DNA from: an uncultured Collinsella sp.
GTDB lineage: Bacteria; Actinomycetota; Coriobacteriia; Coriobacteriales; Coriobacteriaceae
Direction: 5' to 3'
NCBI GenBank assembly: GCA_902489665.1
Contig: CABUAT010000007.1
Span: forward strand, 1 to 64,000
Length of the DNA stretch: 64,000 nucleotides
Each line of letters begins with the position of its first letter. Within the stretch, counting starts at the first letter, position 1. Below are positions 32,572-41,825 of this stretch, piece after piece. The notes beneath the pieces were generated by a model that saw nothing but the letters and a program-made list of their open reading frames with translations, was not told the DNA's origin and ran no database searches. The position numbers and the translations under genes are program-made.

Positions 32572-33585
32572 CTATCCCCTAAATTCAAAGGTGCTCAGGC
32601 CAAACGTCAGCAGATCGCCGTTGCGCAGCGGGCAGCGCGTGATGCGGCGGTTGTTGACGAGCGTGCCGTTGGTGGAATTGAGGTCCTCGATCGACCAGTC
32701 CGAGCCGGTAAAGGTGAGCTGGGCGTGACGGCGCGACACGTTGGGGTCGCGCAGGGCGATATCGGAAACCGAGCGCTCGCGGCCGATGGTCACCTGCGCG
32801 GAGGTGATGCTGTGGCTCTCGCCGCTCACGACGTCGACGAGCTGGGCGAGCGGGCGCTGCGGGGCGCGGGTGCTCGCCATGTTGGAGGCGATACCGGCCG
32901 CGGCGCCAAGGCCAACGGCGGCACCGGTCGCGGCGGCTCCACCCATGCCGGCAAGCGCGTCGCGCGAGACGGTCTGCGGCACCGGAATAGGAGCGGCGGC
33001 GGGGTCGGGGACGCTGGGCGCAAAGGGGTCGGCCGCGGCGAGCGGGTCGGGAGCGGCGGCGCGAGGCATCGGCTGCTGCTGGGGCATGGCTGCGGGGCGT
33101 TGCTGCTGCGGGGCGGCAAACTGCTGCTGGCCGGCGCGTGGGGCGCTGACGGCACGGCTTGCGGCGGAGTTGTTCTGGCCCAGGCCGTTTTGATAGGCGC
33201 GCTCTTCTTCGTACAGGCGGCCGAGCGTGGGGGCATCGACATTCTCGGCGAAGACCGAGAACTTGCCGGCGCGCAGCTGCGGGTCGATCATAAAGCGAAC
33301 GAGGGGCTCGCCGACAAAGACGTAGCGGCGCTTTTCGGCCTGCGCCTTCACGAACTCGCGGACCTCGCGCGAAAGCTCGGGGTAGAACGGGGCGAGCATG
33401 GGATCGTCATCGGCGGCGATCAGGATGGTGTAGAGTGCCGGCGCGGTGTTGACGCCGTTGATCACCAGAGTCTGATCCTCCATGTCGCGAGCGGCCTGCT
33501 TGGCAAGCTTCTTAAAGGAGAACGGGGCACGGGTGGCACCGAAGATGCCGGCCACGTGGTCCTCGAAGATGTTCAGGAAGTTCAC
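32572..33585 (-). CDS. fhaA: FhaA-like DUF3662/FHA protein
   Basis: 337 residues from a GTG start overlapping the kinase stop codon (GTGA); GGAGAG lies upstream. Residues 1-125 are the DUF3662 domain typical of FhaA (MNFLNIFEDHVAGIFGATRAPFSFKKLAKQAAREM-like). An Ala/Gln/Pro-rich linker of about 120 residues follows. The C-terminal FHA domain has IGRERSVSDIALRDPNVSRRHAQL and LNSTNGTLVN. In mycobacteria FhaA binds phosphorylated MviN and regulates peptidoglycan synthesis. Confidence 0.93.
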   Translation of the reverse strand: MNFLNIFEDHVAGIFGATRAPFSFKKLAKQAARDMEDQTLVINGVNTAPALYTILIAADDDPMLAPFYPELSREVREFVKAQAEKRRYVFVGEPLVRFMIDPQLRAGKFSVFAENVDAPTLGRLYEEERAYQNGLGQNNSAASRAVSAPRAGQQQFAAPQQQRPAAMPQQQPMPRAAAPDPLAAADPFAPSVPDPAAAPIPVPQTVSRDALAGMGGAAATGAAVGLGAAAGIASNMASTRAPQRPLAQLVDVVSGESHSITSAQVTIGRERSVSDIALRDPNVSRRHAQLTFTGSDWSIEDLNSTNGTLVNNRRITRCPLRNGDLLTFGLSTFEFRG

Positions 33586-35435
33586 GAAAGATCACTCTCC
33601 GTATAGGTTCTTTGGTATCCGAGCGAATATAGGCATATCCCAACGATTATAGAGGATAGGGTTCCCGCAACCGCCGCCTTGGCGACGACCGCGGCTGCAA
33701 GGCTGGCAATTTCCATATGGTGTGCAAGACAGGACGCCGCTGCGCAGCCGATGCCGGTGACAGCGATGGCGGCGATTGCGACAAGGTTTGAGCCCTGATC
33801 GGCACGCTTGGCATGGGCATTGAGCAGCGCAGATGACGCTGCGGCGGTTGCCGCGACCAGCACAAAGGCAGCCCAAAGGAGCGGGTCTCCCAGCGCTGCA
33901 GCAACGTTACCGAGCCCCAGCACGCCTCCGGCTGAAAGCGCGACCGTGGCCAGACGGGCAAAAAGCGCGCCCATGCCCGTTGCCGCGGCGGCGCTTGCCG
34001 GGCCGAGCCAAAATGACGCGACGCCGGCGGCGACCCCAGCTGCCAGGAAGGTATTGCCGGTCAGACAGCCAAGCGCGAGTGCACAGGTGAGCGCGGCGCT
34101 CGCGGCAGCCTCGGTGCGACCCCAGGCAATCCACCAACCGGACATGGCGGCGGCAAAGATCACCGCGACGGGCAACATCGACAGGATGCCCTGCGCCTGC
34201 ATGGTGGCGTTGGCCATGAGCACCAAAAAGCCCACAGCCGAGATGGCCGAGCCAATCTGGGGGGCCAGGCCAGCCGCCGCTCCGATCGCGATGGCCGCAA
34301 TGACCAGGCCGGGAAGCGCCGCGACCCCGGCCGTTTGCATCAGCAAAAAGCTATAGGTGCCGCACGTTAGCGCCGAGATAGTGCGCATGGTGTAGTCGCG
34401 CGCATGGCTCCAGCGCGTGCCCGCCCAGCCGAGTGCGGGGTCGACCTCGATGGCATCGTCCTCGTAGTGCGACGGCTCGATATCGTCGAGCTCCTGCTCG
34501 TCATCCGAAAGCTCGCCAACCATTTGCTCCAGGCTGCGACGGCCTTCGCGCACGCTGCCCAGACCGGCAAGGAGCTGGTCGCAAAATGCCTCGATGCTGT
34601 TGGGGCGGTCCTGCGGCATGGGGGAGAGCGCGCTCATGAGCGCGGCCTCGGCTCCCGGGGGAAAGTGTGGTATCAGCTCGCTGGGATAGGTGGCGCCGCC
34701 GATGATGCGGTCGAGCGAGTCGGCGGGCGTGGCCGCCATAAAGGGAGCGCTGCCGCACAAGCCCTCATAGATAACGCAGGCGAGGGCAAAGACATCGGCG
34801 CGCTCGTCGACCGTGCCGGTCTCGATATCGAGCTGCTCGGGCGGCATGTAGCCGATGGTGCCGCCGCGCGAGCCGCCAAAGCCGCCGGCAGACGACAGCC
34901 GCGCCATGCCAAAGTCGGTGAGCTTTACATTGCCCGAATGGTCGATAAGCACATTGGCGGGCTTTATGTCCAGATGAAGCACGCCGTTTGCATGGGCAAA
35001 GGTGAGTGCCTGACCCAGCGCGTCGGCAATGGCCGCGGCCTCGTCAAAGGTAAGGGAGTGGCCGTCTACGCGATGCAAAAACTCGGCCAGCGACATGCCA
35101 TCGACATATTCCATGACCAGGTAGGCATAGGCTGTGTCGTGCGTAAAGTCGATGACCTGCACGATATTGGGATGTTGAAGCATGGCGGCAGTGTGCGCCT
35201 CGCGCAGGACATCCATGATGTCGCTGGCGGGCATGCCAGCACCGTTAATAAGGGGGATGCGTTTAATGGCGACGCGGCGGCGCAGGTGCGTGTCGCGGCA
35301 GATTTCGATGGAGCCAAAACCGCCGGTCGCAAGTGTCTCGAGCGGCTGGTACCGCTTGAGCAGCTCGCGAGAGCTGGTGCCCTCCAAAGGAACGTCCGGC
35401 GAGAACCGGGCGGTATGTTGCGAGAAAAGCGGCAT
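33582..35435 (-). CDS. Ser/Thr kinase with polytopic membrane tail
   Basis: 617 residues from the ATG at 35435 (GAGGGT upstream; an in-frame TTG at 35441 is less likely). The kinase domain covers about 25-290: LATGGFGSIEICRD, lysine in VAIKRI, catalytic loop HLDIKPANVL (HLD instead of HRD, which removes the arginine that would contact the activation loop), DFGMARL, then GTIGYMPPEQ. An acidic linker follows, then about eight transmembrane helices to the C-terminus. It lacks PASTA repeats. Membrane-embedded tails on such kinases are uncommon. It opens the fhaA-fhaB-pstP-rodA/pbp-pknB operon, in the place held by pknA elsewhere. Confidence 0.9.
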   Translation of the reverse strand: MPLFSQHTARFSPDVPLEGTSSRELLKRYQPLETLATGGFGSIEICRDTHLRRRVAIKRIPLINGAGMPASDIMDVLREAHTAAMLQHPNIVQVIDFTHDTAYAYLVMEYVDGMSLAEFLHRVDGHSLTFDEAAAIADALGQALTFAHANGVLHLDIKPANVLIDHSGNVKLTDFGMARLSSAGGFGGSRGGTIGYMPPEQLDIETGTVDERADVFALACVIYEGLCGSAPFMAATPADSLDRIIGGATYPSELIPHFPPGAEAALMSALSPMPQDRPNSIEAFCDQLLAGLGSVREGRRSLEQMVGELSDDEQELDDIEPSHYEDDAIEVDPALGWAGTRWSHARDYTMRTISALTCGTYSFLLMQTAGVAALPGLVIAAIAIGAAAGLAPQIGSAISAVGFLVLMANATMQAQGILSMLPVAVIFAAAMSGWWIAWGRTEAAASAALTCALALGCLTGNTFLAAGVAAGVASFWLGPASAAAATGMGALFARLATVALSAGGVLGLGNVAAALGDPLLWAAFVLVAATAAASSALLNAHAKRADQGSNLVAIAAIAVTGIGCAAASCLAHHMEIASLAAAVVAKAAVAGTLSSIIVGICLYSLGYQRTYTESDLS

Positions 35436-35583
35436 GGCCAACCCTCGTGCGTTTAAAGTTCGTTTGCGAGTGGCGGGCGCTGAGCCGAGCCGTTCGCGGT
35501 GGCATAGATGCTGCTAGTGTAGCACGCGCAGGTGGGCGACATTCAATTTAAGCTCCGTCTGGGGTCTGGACCTTGCGTCCGGC

Positions 35584-36300
35584 CTAGCGCTTCTTCTTGT
35601 TCTTCTTCTGCTTGCGCTGCTTGCCCTTGGTCTCCTGGGGCTTGTCGCCCTGCTTGGCCTCGGCGGCGGCCTTCTCGGCCTTCATTTTCTTCTTCTTGGT
35701 CTCGATGCGGAGTTTTTTGTTGATGCGGGCCTTGAGGAAGGGACCGAACTGCTCGGCATCGCCACGGACGAAGGTGTCCTTGGGAATCGTCACGCCCTGG
35801 TCGGCGAACATGGCCACAAAGATGCGCTCGCCGTCGAGCACGTGGTCGAGCTTTTCAAACGGGAAGAACTGCGACTTGCCGCTCTTGCCCCAAACCATCA
35901 GGCCGTCCTCGTTGGCGGCGACGCGGCGATAGCGGCCACCCATGGACTCGTCGGCCTCGACGGCGTCGATAAAGTCGCGGGCGAGGGTGTGGTGCAGGTT
36001 TTTGCTCCACCAGGCCAAAAAAGCGCCGAATACGATCAGGACGACGCCAAACTTGATCCAGTTGCCGCCGGCCACCAACATGCCGATGCCGATGAGCGCG
36101 GCAATTGCCGCGGCGACATACAGCGAGCCGCGACGCCTGGGCGAGGCGACCAGGCGGGCGAAGTCGGTGACCAGGTCGTTTTCGTACTGGTACTCGTTGA
36201 GGTACAGGATGCCGTCATCGGCTGCGGCCTGCTCCTCGAGCGCGACCTCGACCTGGTCGGCTGCTTCGGAGGGAACGAGGTTGCTCTCTGCGTCTGCCAT
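35584..36300 (-). CDS. YcxB-like membrane protein
   Basis: 238 residues. Two transmembrane helices lie at about 60-100 (SLYVAAAIAALIGIGMLVAGG and FGVVLIVFGAFLAWW), followed by a soluble beta-rich part (GRYRRVAANEDGLMVWGKSGKSQFFPFEKLDHVL) like the bacterial PH-type domain of YcxB proteins. The last 45 residues are extremely Lys-rich and probably bind RNA, DNA or the membrane surface. The family call is tentative. It lies upstream of the kinase operon on the same strand with a 148-base gap, and divergent from dnaX. Confidence 0.6.
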   Translation of the reverse strand: MADAESNLVPSEAADQVEVALEEQAAADDGILYLNEYQYENDLVTDFARLVASPRRRGSLYVAAAIAALIGIGMLVAGGNWIKFGVVLIVFGAFLAWWSKNLHHTLARDFIDAVEADESMGGRYRRVAANEDGLMVWGKSGKSQFFPFEKLDHVLDGERIFVAMFADQGVTIPKDTFVRGDAEQFGPFLKARINKKLRIETKKKKMKAEKAAAEAKQGDKPQETKGKQRKQKKNKKKR

Positions 36301-36416
36301 GCTCTTTGGACTCCTATCGCGGCGGGCTCGCCGTACGGGTTATTATGGAATGCAGTATGCCGTGCGACCGCATGGCCGCCGCGGCAACAAGACTCAGTAT
36401 ACCCGGGGGAGCACCC

Positions 36417-38909
36417 ATGGAATCGTTGTACCGAAAGTATCGCCCGCTCACCTTTGACTCCGTGGTGGGCCAGCAGCATATCGTCTCGACGCTCGAGCAC
36501 GCCATCACCGAGGGGCGCCTGTCCCACGCCTACCTGTTCTGCGGACCGCGCGGCACGGGCAAGACCACCATGGCGCGCATTCTGGCCAAGGCGCTGCTGT
36601 GCCGCAATGCCGAGGCGGCGCGCGCCGAGGGTGCAAGCGGCTGCATGCCCGACGGTACTTGCGAGGAGTGCGAGCTCATTGCCGAGGGTAACCACCCCGA
36701 TGTCTACGAGCTCGATGCCGCAAGCCGTACCGGCGTGGACAACGTGCGCGAGGAGATCATCAACTCCGTCAACTTTGCCCCAGTGCGCGGCAAGTACAAG
36801 ATTTATATCATCGACGAGGTCCACATGCTCACGACGGCGGCGTTCAACGCGCTGCTCAAGACGCTTGAGGAGCCGCCGGCACACGTGATCTTTGTGCTGT
36901 GCACCACCGACCCGCAAAAGATTCTGGAGACCATCCTCTCGCGCTGCCAGCGCTTCGATTTCCATCGTATCGGCAACGAGGATATTGAGCATCGCCTGGC
37001 ATACGTGTGCGAGCAGGAGGGCTTCGATTACGACGACGAGGCGCTGGCTATCGTGGCACGCCATGCCAAGGGCGGCATGCGCGACGCGTTGTCCACGCTG
37101 GAGCAGCTGAGCGTTTTTGGCAACGGCGCCGTGCATGCGGACGATGCCCGCTCGCTTTTGGGCGAGGTTTCGGACCAGATCCTGGGCGAGTTTGCCCGCG
37201 CCATTGCCGATCGCGATGTTGCCGAGCTCTATGGACTGATCCGTGCGCAGGTCGAGGAAGGAAACGACCTGCTGGAGCTGACGCGCGACCTGGTGGCGCA
37301 TGTGCGTGACGTGTACGTTGCCTGCGTTGCCGGTGCCCGTGCCGAGCTGTTTGAGGGCGGCTCCGAGCAGGCCGAGGCGCTTGCTGCCGAGGCCGCTGCC
37401 TTTGGCGAGCATCCTGCCGACCGCCTGGCCCGTGTGCTGACAGTGCTCGACGATGCCGCACTGGAGATGAGGGGCGCGAGCGACGTGCGCCTGGTGCTTG
37501 AGATTGCCTGCACGCGTCTGGCACGTCCCGAGGCTGATTTAACGATTGAGGCATTGGCCGAGCGCGTGGCACGTCTGGAGGCCATGGTTGCCAACGGCGC
37601 CGCGCCGGCGAGCGTGGCCGCTGCTCAGGCCGCCGCGCCTGCAGCGTCCGTACCCGCTGCTGCCCAACAGCCGACGCTCATTTCGGGCGCCCGTGCTGCC
37701 GCTCCGGCGGCATCCGCTGCCCCCGCTGCTACGTCCGCGCATCAGGGTGGCATGCCTTGGGACCGCGGCGCTGCTGTTCCGGCTGCCCAGCCTGCTCCCC
37801 GTTCTGCGTCCGTGTCAGCTTCCAAGTCTGCAGCGCCTGCACTTCAGCCTGCGCCGACTTCGACGCCTCAGCCCGTTGCGGCCCCCGCGCCTGCCACCGC
37901 TCCGGCACCTAAGCCCCAGTCCAACAATGCCGCCCAGGTTGCCGCCGCCGGTGCTGCCGAGACGCCCGCGGTCGAGGATGCCGGAGAGCTGCAGCGCAAA
38001 TGGGCCGAGGTTGTCGAGCGTGTCAAGGCGCGTCAGGCTTCCTACGCAGGGCTTTTGCTCAACGCCCGCGCCACGGCCGACGACGGCTCCAAGCTCACGG
38101 TCTCGTTCCCTGCGGGTTCGACTTTTGCCATTAAGATGCTCGGTCGCGCCGATACGCAGTCGGTGGTCCTGCCGACGGTCTGCGCGGTTTTCGGTCGTCG
38201 CACCGTCGACTATGTCCTGGATGGGGGTGGCACGCCGGCTCCTCAACATGAGGAGCATTCTCCATCTGCACGGGCTGCGGTATCTGCGGACCCGCAACCC
38301 GTGTCCTCGGTGCCCCCTGCATCCTCGAGCGCCAGCGCGACGCAGCCAAAAGCGGCGCCGGTAGCGGCACCGACCCCGTCGGCGCCTGAACCCGCTGCGC
38401 CCAAACCGGCTGCTCCGATCCCCGCGCCCAAGTCCGCTGCCGCGCCTGCGCCCAAGTCATCCGACCTGGCCAAGGCCCCTTGGCTGCGCTCCGACAACCC
38501 TGCCGGTGCTCCTGCCACGGGCAAGCTCCCGACCGAGCCCGCGCCCCGAGCGCCCGAGCGCGCGTCCGTCCCCATGGCTCAGCCGCCTGCGCAGGCTGCG
38601 CCATGGGAATCCGAGCAGGTGCCCTACGACGATGCTATGGTCGGTGGTTTTGCTGCCGATGCCGGCGGGGACGATCTGCCCCCGTTCGACGTGCCGGGTG
38701 CGGCGTCCGCGACCAAGGCCGCTGCTGTGGCACCCGCAGCCTCTGCAAACGACGACGTCCCCGCCGCTCCCTGGGAATCCAATCCCGGTGCTGGCAGCCC
38801 CTTCGGCCATCAGGGCGCAGCCCCGAGCATCCCGCAGACCGAGGACGAGGCCAAGGCCCTCATCCGCAGTGTCTTTGGCCAGGCCACCATCTTCAAGCCG
38901 GTGGAGTAG
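36417..38909 (+). CDS. dnaX: DNA polymerase III subunit gamma/tau
   Basis: 830 residues from the ATG at 36417 (GGGGGAGCACCC before it), giving the standard MESLYRKYRPLTFDSVVGQ N-terminus. It is the clamp-loader ATPase with Walker A CGPRGTGKTTMARI near 43, a zinc site (C...CMPDGTCEEC), Walker B YIIDEVHML and sensor motif SRCQRF. Residues after about 390 form a very long Ala/Pro-rich tau region of about 350 residues, ending with a conserved-looking acidic tail. I see no obvious slippery A-run for a frameshifted gamma product in the first 400 codons. ybaB and recR follow, as in many bacteria. Confidence 0.95.
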   Translation: MESLYRKYRPLTFDSVVGQQHIVSTLEHAITEGRLSHAYLFCGPRGTGKTTMARILAKALLCRNAEAARAEGASGCMPDGTCEECELIAEGNHPDVYELDAASRTGVDNVREEIINSVNFAPVRGKYKIYIIDEVHMLTTAAFNALLKTLEEPPAHVIFVLCTTDPQKILETILSRCQRFDFHRIGNEDIEHRLAYVCEQEGFDYDDEALAIVARHAKGGMRDALSTLEQLSVFGNGAVHADDARSLLGEVSDQILGEFARAIADRDVAELYGLIRAQVEEGNDLLELTRDLVAHVRDVYVACVAGARAELFEGGSEQAEALAAEAAAFGEHPADRLARVLTVLDDAALEMRGASDVRLVLEIACTRLARPEADLTIEALAERVARLEAMVANGAAPASVAAAQAAAPAASVPAAAQQPTLISGARAAAPAASAAPAATSAHQGGMPWDRGAAVPAAQPAPRSASVSASKSAAPALQPAPTSTPQPVAAPAPATAPAPKPQSNNAAQVAAAGAAETPAVEDAGELQRKWAEVVERVKARQASYAGLLLNARATADDGSKLTVSFPAGSTFAIKMLGRADTQSVVLPTVCAVFGRRTVDYVLDGGGTPAPQHEEHSPSARAAVSADPQPVSSVPPASSSASATQPKAAPVAAPTPSAPEPAAPKPAAPIPAPKSAAAPAPKSSDLAKAPWLRSDNPAGAPATGKLPTEPAPRAPERASVPMAQPPAQAAPWESEQVPYDDAMVGGFAADAGGDDLPPFDVPGAASATKAAAVAPAASANDDVPAAPWESNPGAGSPFGHQGAAPSIPQTEDEAKALIRSVFGQATIFKPVE

Positions 38910-38930
38910 CTGCGCAGGCGGGTATACTGC

Positions 38931-39404
38931 TCAAGAAGAGGACCCCTTGTCCGGGCGCATCTGTATTTCGGACATGTGTAGTGTGGTGCCGCGTATGTCG
39001 CATTTGAGCAGACAGGTGCGTGACGGTCGGCCTAGGATGCTGAGGTCGATACGATACGTCGCATGGCTGTCCGTGTACTCGACTTGCTCGGCGTTAATGG
39101 TTGCTCCGATTGCCAAATAAACGCCTAGCTCGGCATCGACAATCTTGAAGTCCTTTATCTTGACCTTGAACTCTTGATAGAGGGACGGGCTGTTGTAGTA
39201 GACGGTTCGGGTTCCGTCGGTGCACTCATCGGTCGTCTCCCATTTGACGACGGGCTGGTCCGAGCTGGCTATCAGCAGTTCTGCTCCAAAAGCTATGGCA
39301 TGGGTGATGACAACCAGCAATGCCCAGCCGACAAAGAGATAGAGAACCACATATGCAACGGGGTGTTTTGAGCGGATGTTTTGGAGCGCGTTGGGGGCAT
39401 TCAT
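38931..39404 (-). CDS. Small membrane-anchored protein, unknown
   Basis: 157 residues with one N-terminal transmembrane helix (VAYVVLYLFVGWALLVVITHAIAFGAELL) and an extracytoplasmic beta-rich domain. No family was recognised. It lies convergent to dnaX and antisense to the dnaX-ybaB direction, with its stop codon 21 bases from the end of dnaX. GGAGGTGCCCC precedes the ATG at 39404. Its insertion between dnaX and ybaB is unusual, since those are normally adjacent. Confidence 0.7.
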   Translation of the reverse strand: MNAPNALQNIRSKHPVAYVVLYLFVGWALLVVITHAIAFGAELLIASSDQPVVKWETTDECTDGTRTVYYNSPSLYQEFKVKIKDFKIVDAELGVYLAIGATINAEQVEYTDSHATYRIDLSILGRPSRTCLLKCDIRGTTLHMSEIQMRPDKGSSS

Positions 39405-39546
39405 GGGGCACCTCCAAATTACTATCTATGGCAATCAAATTATACCCTGCCGCCATGTGCGCCGCCTCGAGCAGCGGTTCGGCATTTAGCTATTTAGTGG
39501 CGCACATGAAATGCCGGATTCGGCTCTACTAGATTGAGTGTGCGAT

Positions 39547-39581
39547 ATTATGCAACCTTGCATAATTCGACCTTGCATAAT
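39547..39581. repeat. TTGCATAAT palindrome and direct repeat
   Basis: ATTATGCAA (39547-39555) and TTGCATAAT (39558-39566) form a perfect palindrome with a 2-base centre, and a third TTGCATAAT follows at 39573-39581, 15 bases on. It lies in the 339-base gap upstream of ybaB, which otherwise shows only a GC hairpin near 39687-39724. Confidence 0.6.
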
Positions 39582-39743
39582 CTTTGAGTGCGGTTTGTAT
39601 TGGAGGACATGTATATCGACTGAGGTAACACGTCCGCCCCGCTCTCTCGCCGCGCGCCGTGGTACGATTTTTGAGTTTGAAAGTCCCGCCGTGCTCCGGC
39701 TGCCCTTGCAGCTCGGCGTGCGGCCGCACGTAAAGGAGCCATC

Positions 39744-40064
39744 ATGGCCGGTATGAACATGCAGCAGATGATGAAGCAGGCTCGCAAGATGCAGGAGCAG
39801 CTTGCCGCCGCGCAGGAGAACCTCAAGTCCCAGACCGTCGACGCCTCTGCCGGCGGCGGCATGGTCAAGGTGACCGTTAACGGCGAGATGGAGCTCGTCA
39901 ACCTCACCATCGATCCCGATGCGCTCGATCCCGAGGACGTCGATATGCTGCAGGATATGATCATGGCTGCCGTCAACGAGGCCGTCCGCGGCGTCAACGA
40001 GCTCGCCAACAAGCAGATGGGCGCCATCACCGGCGGCCTCAACATCCCGGGCATGCCGTTCTAA
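39744..40064 (+). CDS. YbaB/EbfC nucleoid-associated protein
   Basis: 106 residues. A dimeric DNA-binding protein with an N-terminal Met/Gln-rich helix (MNMQQMMKQARKMQEQLAAAQ), the conserved core VDASAGGGMVKVTVNGEMELVNLTIDPDAL and the typical Gly/Met-rich end. AAAGGAGCC precedes the ATG. It is encoded 13 bases before recR, the usual dnaX-ybaB-recR order. It may help recombination repair or nucleoid organisation. Confidence 0.95.
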   Translation: MAGMNMQQMMKQARKMQEQLAAAQENLKSQTVDASAGGGMVKVTVNGEMELVNLTIDPDALDPEDVDMLQDMIMAAVNEAVRGVNELANKQMGAITGGLNIPGMPF

Positions 40065-40077
40065 GACACGCATATAT

Positions 40078-40674
40078 ATGAGTGCCAACCACAGTCTGCA
40101 AAAACTGCTCGATGAGCTGGGCCGTCTGCCGGGCATTGGTCCCAAGTCGGCCCAGCGCATCGCCTATTACCTGCTCGAGGCCGATGCCGAGGAGGCCCGC
40201 CGCCTGGCCGAGGCCATCCTGGAGGTCAAGCAGGAGGTCCACTTTTGCAGCCGCTGCTTTAACTACGCCACGGCCGACGAGTGCTCCATCTGCCAGGACC
40301 CGATGCGCGATACCACTCGCATTTGCGTTGTGGGCGAGCCGCGCGACGTCCAGGCGATCGAGCGCACGGGCAGCTACCACGGCCTCTACCACGTATTGGG
40401 CGGCGTGATCAGTCCCATGGACAAGATTGGCCCCGAGCAGCTGCACATTCGAGAGCTGCTGGCACGCTTGGGCCACGAGGACATCCACGAGGTCATCATC
40501 GCCACCAACCCCAATATTGAGGGCGAGACCACGGCGAGCTATCTGGCCCGTACCATCAAGCCGTTGGGCGTCGAGGTGTCGCGTCTGGCAAGCGGCCTTC
40601 CCGTGGGCGGCGACTTGGAGTATGCCGACGAGCTTACGCTTGGCCGCGCCATCGAGGCCCGCCGCGCGATTTAG
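40078..40674 (+). CDS. recR: Recombination protein RecR
   Basis: 198 residues, the family length. The helix-hairpin-helix lies at LGRLPGIGPKSAQRIAYYLL, the zinc finger is C58-type (CSRCFNYATADECSICQDP), and the Toprim domain starts at ICVVGEPRDVQAIERTGSYHGLYHVLGG with EVIIATNPNIEGETTA. It loads RecA in the RecFOR gap-repair pathway. It is translated directly after ybaB. Confidence 0.97.
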   Translation: MSANHSLQKLLDELGRLPGIGPKSAQRIAYYLLEADAEEARRLAEAILEVKQEVHFCSRCFNYATADECSICQDPMRDTTRICVVGEPRDVQAIERTGSYHGLYHVLGGVISPMDKIGPEQLHIRELLARLGHEDIHEVIIATNPNIEGETTASYLARTIKPLGVEVSRLASGLPVGGDLEYADELTLGRAIEARRAI

Positions 40675-40711
40675 GTGGCGAGCCTGCTCCTGCCGTATGT
40701 TTTCCTCGCGA

Positions 40712-40741
40712 CGCACGGGGTAGTCATAATTTCCCCGTGCG
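40712..40741 (+). terminator. Hairpin after recR
   Basis: CGCACGGGG and CCCCGTGCG form a 9-base stem without a following T-run, so termination strength is uncertain. Confidence 0.45.
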
Positions 40742-40749
40742 ACTGTGAG

Positions 40750-40835
40750 TTTGTTGTGCAACAAAGATGCTTCGTATCCGCTTATCGCATGGATGCTTCC
40801 GCTCGCATCCTTAATTTGTCCATTCGTTGCGCAAC
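40750..40835. promoter_or_regulatory. Two GTTG-N2-CAAC palindromes before the kinase-FHA operon
   Basis: TTTGTTGTGCAACAAA at 40750-40765 and GTTGCGCAAC at 40826-40835 share a core and precede the operon at 40920. They may be operator sites. Confidence 0.35.
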
Positions 40836-40879
40836 CTTTTTGGTTCGCTGATACACTCAAATATGGATTCGAATGAATG

Positions 40880-40904
40880 CGCCGCTCCCGAGCGGCGTGT
40901 TTTT
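40880..40904 (+). terminator. Attenuator-like terminator in the operon leader
   Basis: CGCCGCTC-CC-GAGCGGCG followed by TGTTTTT ends only 6 bases before the GGAGGAG ribosome site of the gene at 40920. It is either the last terminator of recR or an attenuator of the kinase operon. Confidence 0.6.
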
Positions 40905-40919
40905 GTTGGAGGAGAACGC

Positions 40920-41825
40920 ATGCGGCCCGGTGGCACTCAGACAAAGCGCGGCGCCGCGGTGCGCATACGACGCCGACTGGGCTTGGCGCCGCGGGCGTAC
41001 GCACTGCTATCGTGCTCGCTGGTGCTGGTCATAGCTGGCGTTTCTGCCTATGGCATGACCGTGCCGTCCATGATGCAGGCGCATGCCGCACGCGAACCGC
41101 GCGTGGGGCATGAGGTCAAAAGCGATCTGGGCACCACGACTGGATATGCTTGGGCAAGTGTGGTCGGGCATATTGTGTTTGGCACCGACGATGCGGACGG
41201 CGCCGAGGCCCCGGACAACGAAGTCACGCTTGCCAATGGCAAAACCATCGTGCTCACCAACACCAAGATCATCGATCGATTGTCCAACAATAGCGTGGCG
41301 GCAACGGTGAATAAGGTCGAGCAGCAAAAGGAGCAGGACGCCCAGCAGTCCGGAAAGCCCGGTAGCTCGGATACTTCTGGCTCCGGCTCGAATTCGTCGA
41401 GTTCGAGCGGCGGCTCTGGGTCGGGCTCCTCTACCGGAGGATCTGGAAACGGCGGCTCGACGGGCGGCAACACTGACAACGATGCAAACTCCGGTGGCCT
41501 TTCCGCTGCTGAAGAAGAGAGCATTCACAGTTGGCTTGTGACCAAGTACAACATGCTCGACGGCTATGTTTCTCGTGCCAATGACGTGGTCTCGACCTAT
41601 AACTCTACGGGAGATCCCAGACCGTGCGACAGCCTGGTCGGGGAGATGTTTGTTATTCGAGCTGAGTTCGGTCGTCAGACATTCTCGCCCCGGTCAAAGT
41701 GGTATCAGCAGTATGCCAATCTGTGGGGCTGTTACACCAACCTATGTCAATGGGTCGGCCATTACGGCGATGATGACGTCGCGCTCGGTAACTTCAACAA
41801 TAACGTGGCGGCGCTTGCCCTATGA
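40920..41825 (+). CDS. Membrane-anchored protein with Ser/Gly-rich stalk
   Basis: 301 residues from the ATG at 40920 (GGAGGAG upstream). A basic cytoplasmic N-terminus is followed by a transmembrane helix (YALLSCSLVLVIAGVSAYGM, near 32-52). Outside, a first domain (to about 150) leads to a low-complexity Ser/Gly linker of about 60 residues, then a C-terminal domain with three Cys (RPCDSLVGEMF, WGCYTNLCQW). No family was recognised. Its stop codon overlaps the ATG of the kinase gene, so it is probably the sensor or substrate partner of that kinase. Confidence 0.75.
   Translation: MRPGGTQTKRGAAVRIRRRLGLAPRAYALLSCSLVLVIAGVSAYGMTVPSMMQAHAAREPRVGHEVKSDLGTTTGYAWASVVGHIVFGTDDADGAEAPDNEVTLANGKTIVLTNTKIIDRLSNNSVAATVNKVEQQKEQDAQQSGKPGSSDTSGSGSNSSSSSGGSGSGSSTGGSGNGGSTGGNTDNDANSGGLSAAEEESIHSWLVTKYNMLDGYVSRANDVVSTYNSTGDPRPCDSLVGEMFVIRAEFGRQTFSPRSKWYQQYANLWGCYTNLCQWVGHYGDDDVALGNFNNNVAALAL

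Noticed and set aside
33582..35435. Calling the HLD-type kinase a pseudokinase
   Set aside because: The ATP lysine, catalytic Asp, Asn and DFG are all present; only the arginine of HRD is replaced, which is compatible with activity.
36301..36416. SRP (4.5S) RNA upstream of dnaX
   Set aside because: Tempting by position, but the conserved domain IV sequence (GGAAGG...AGCAG) is absent.
36417..37600. Programmed frameshift in dnaX
   Set aside because: No A-rich slippery heptamer with a downstream hairpin was found in the gamma region.
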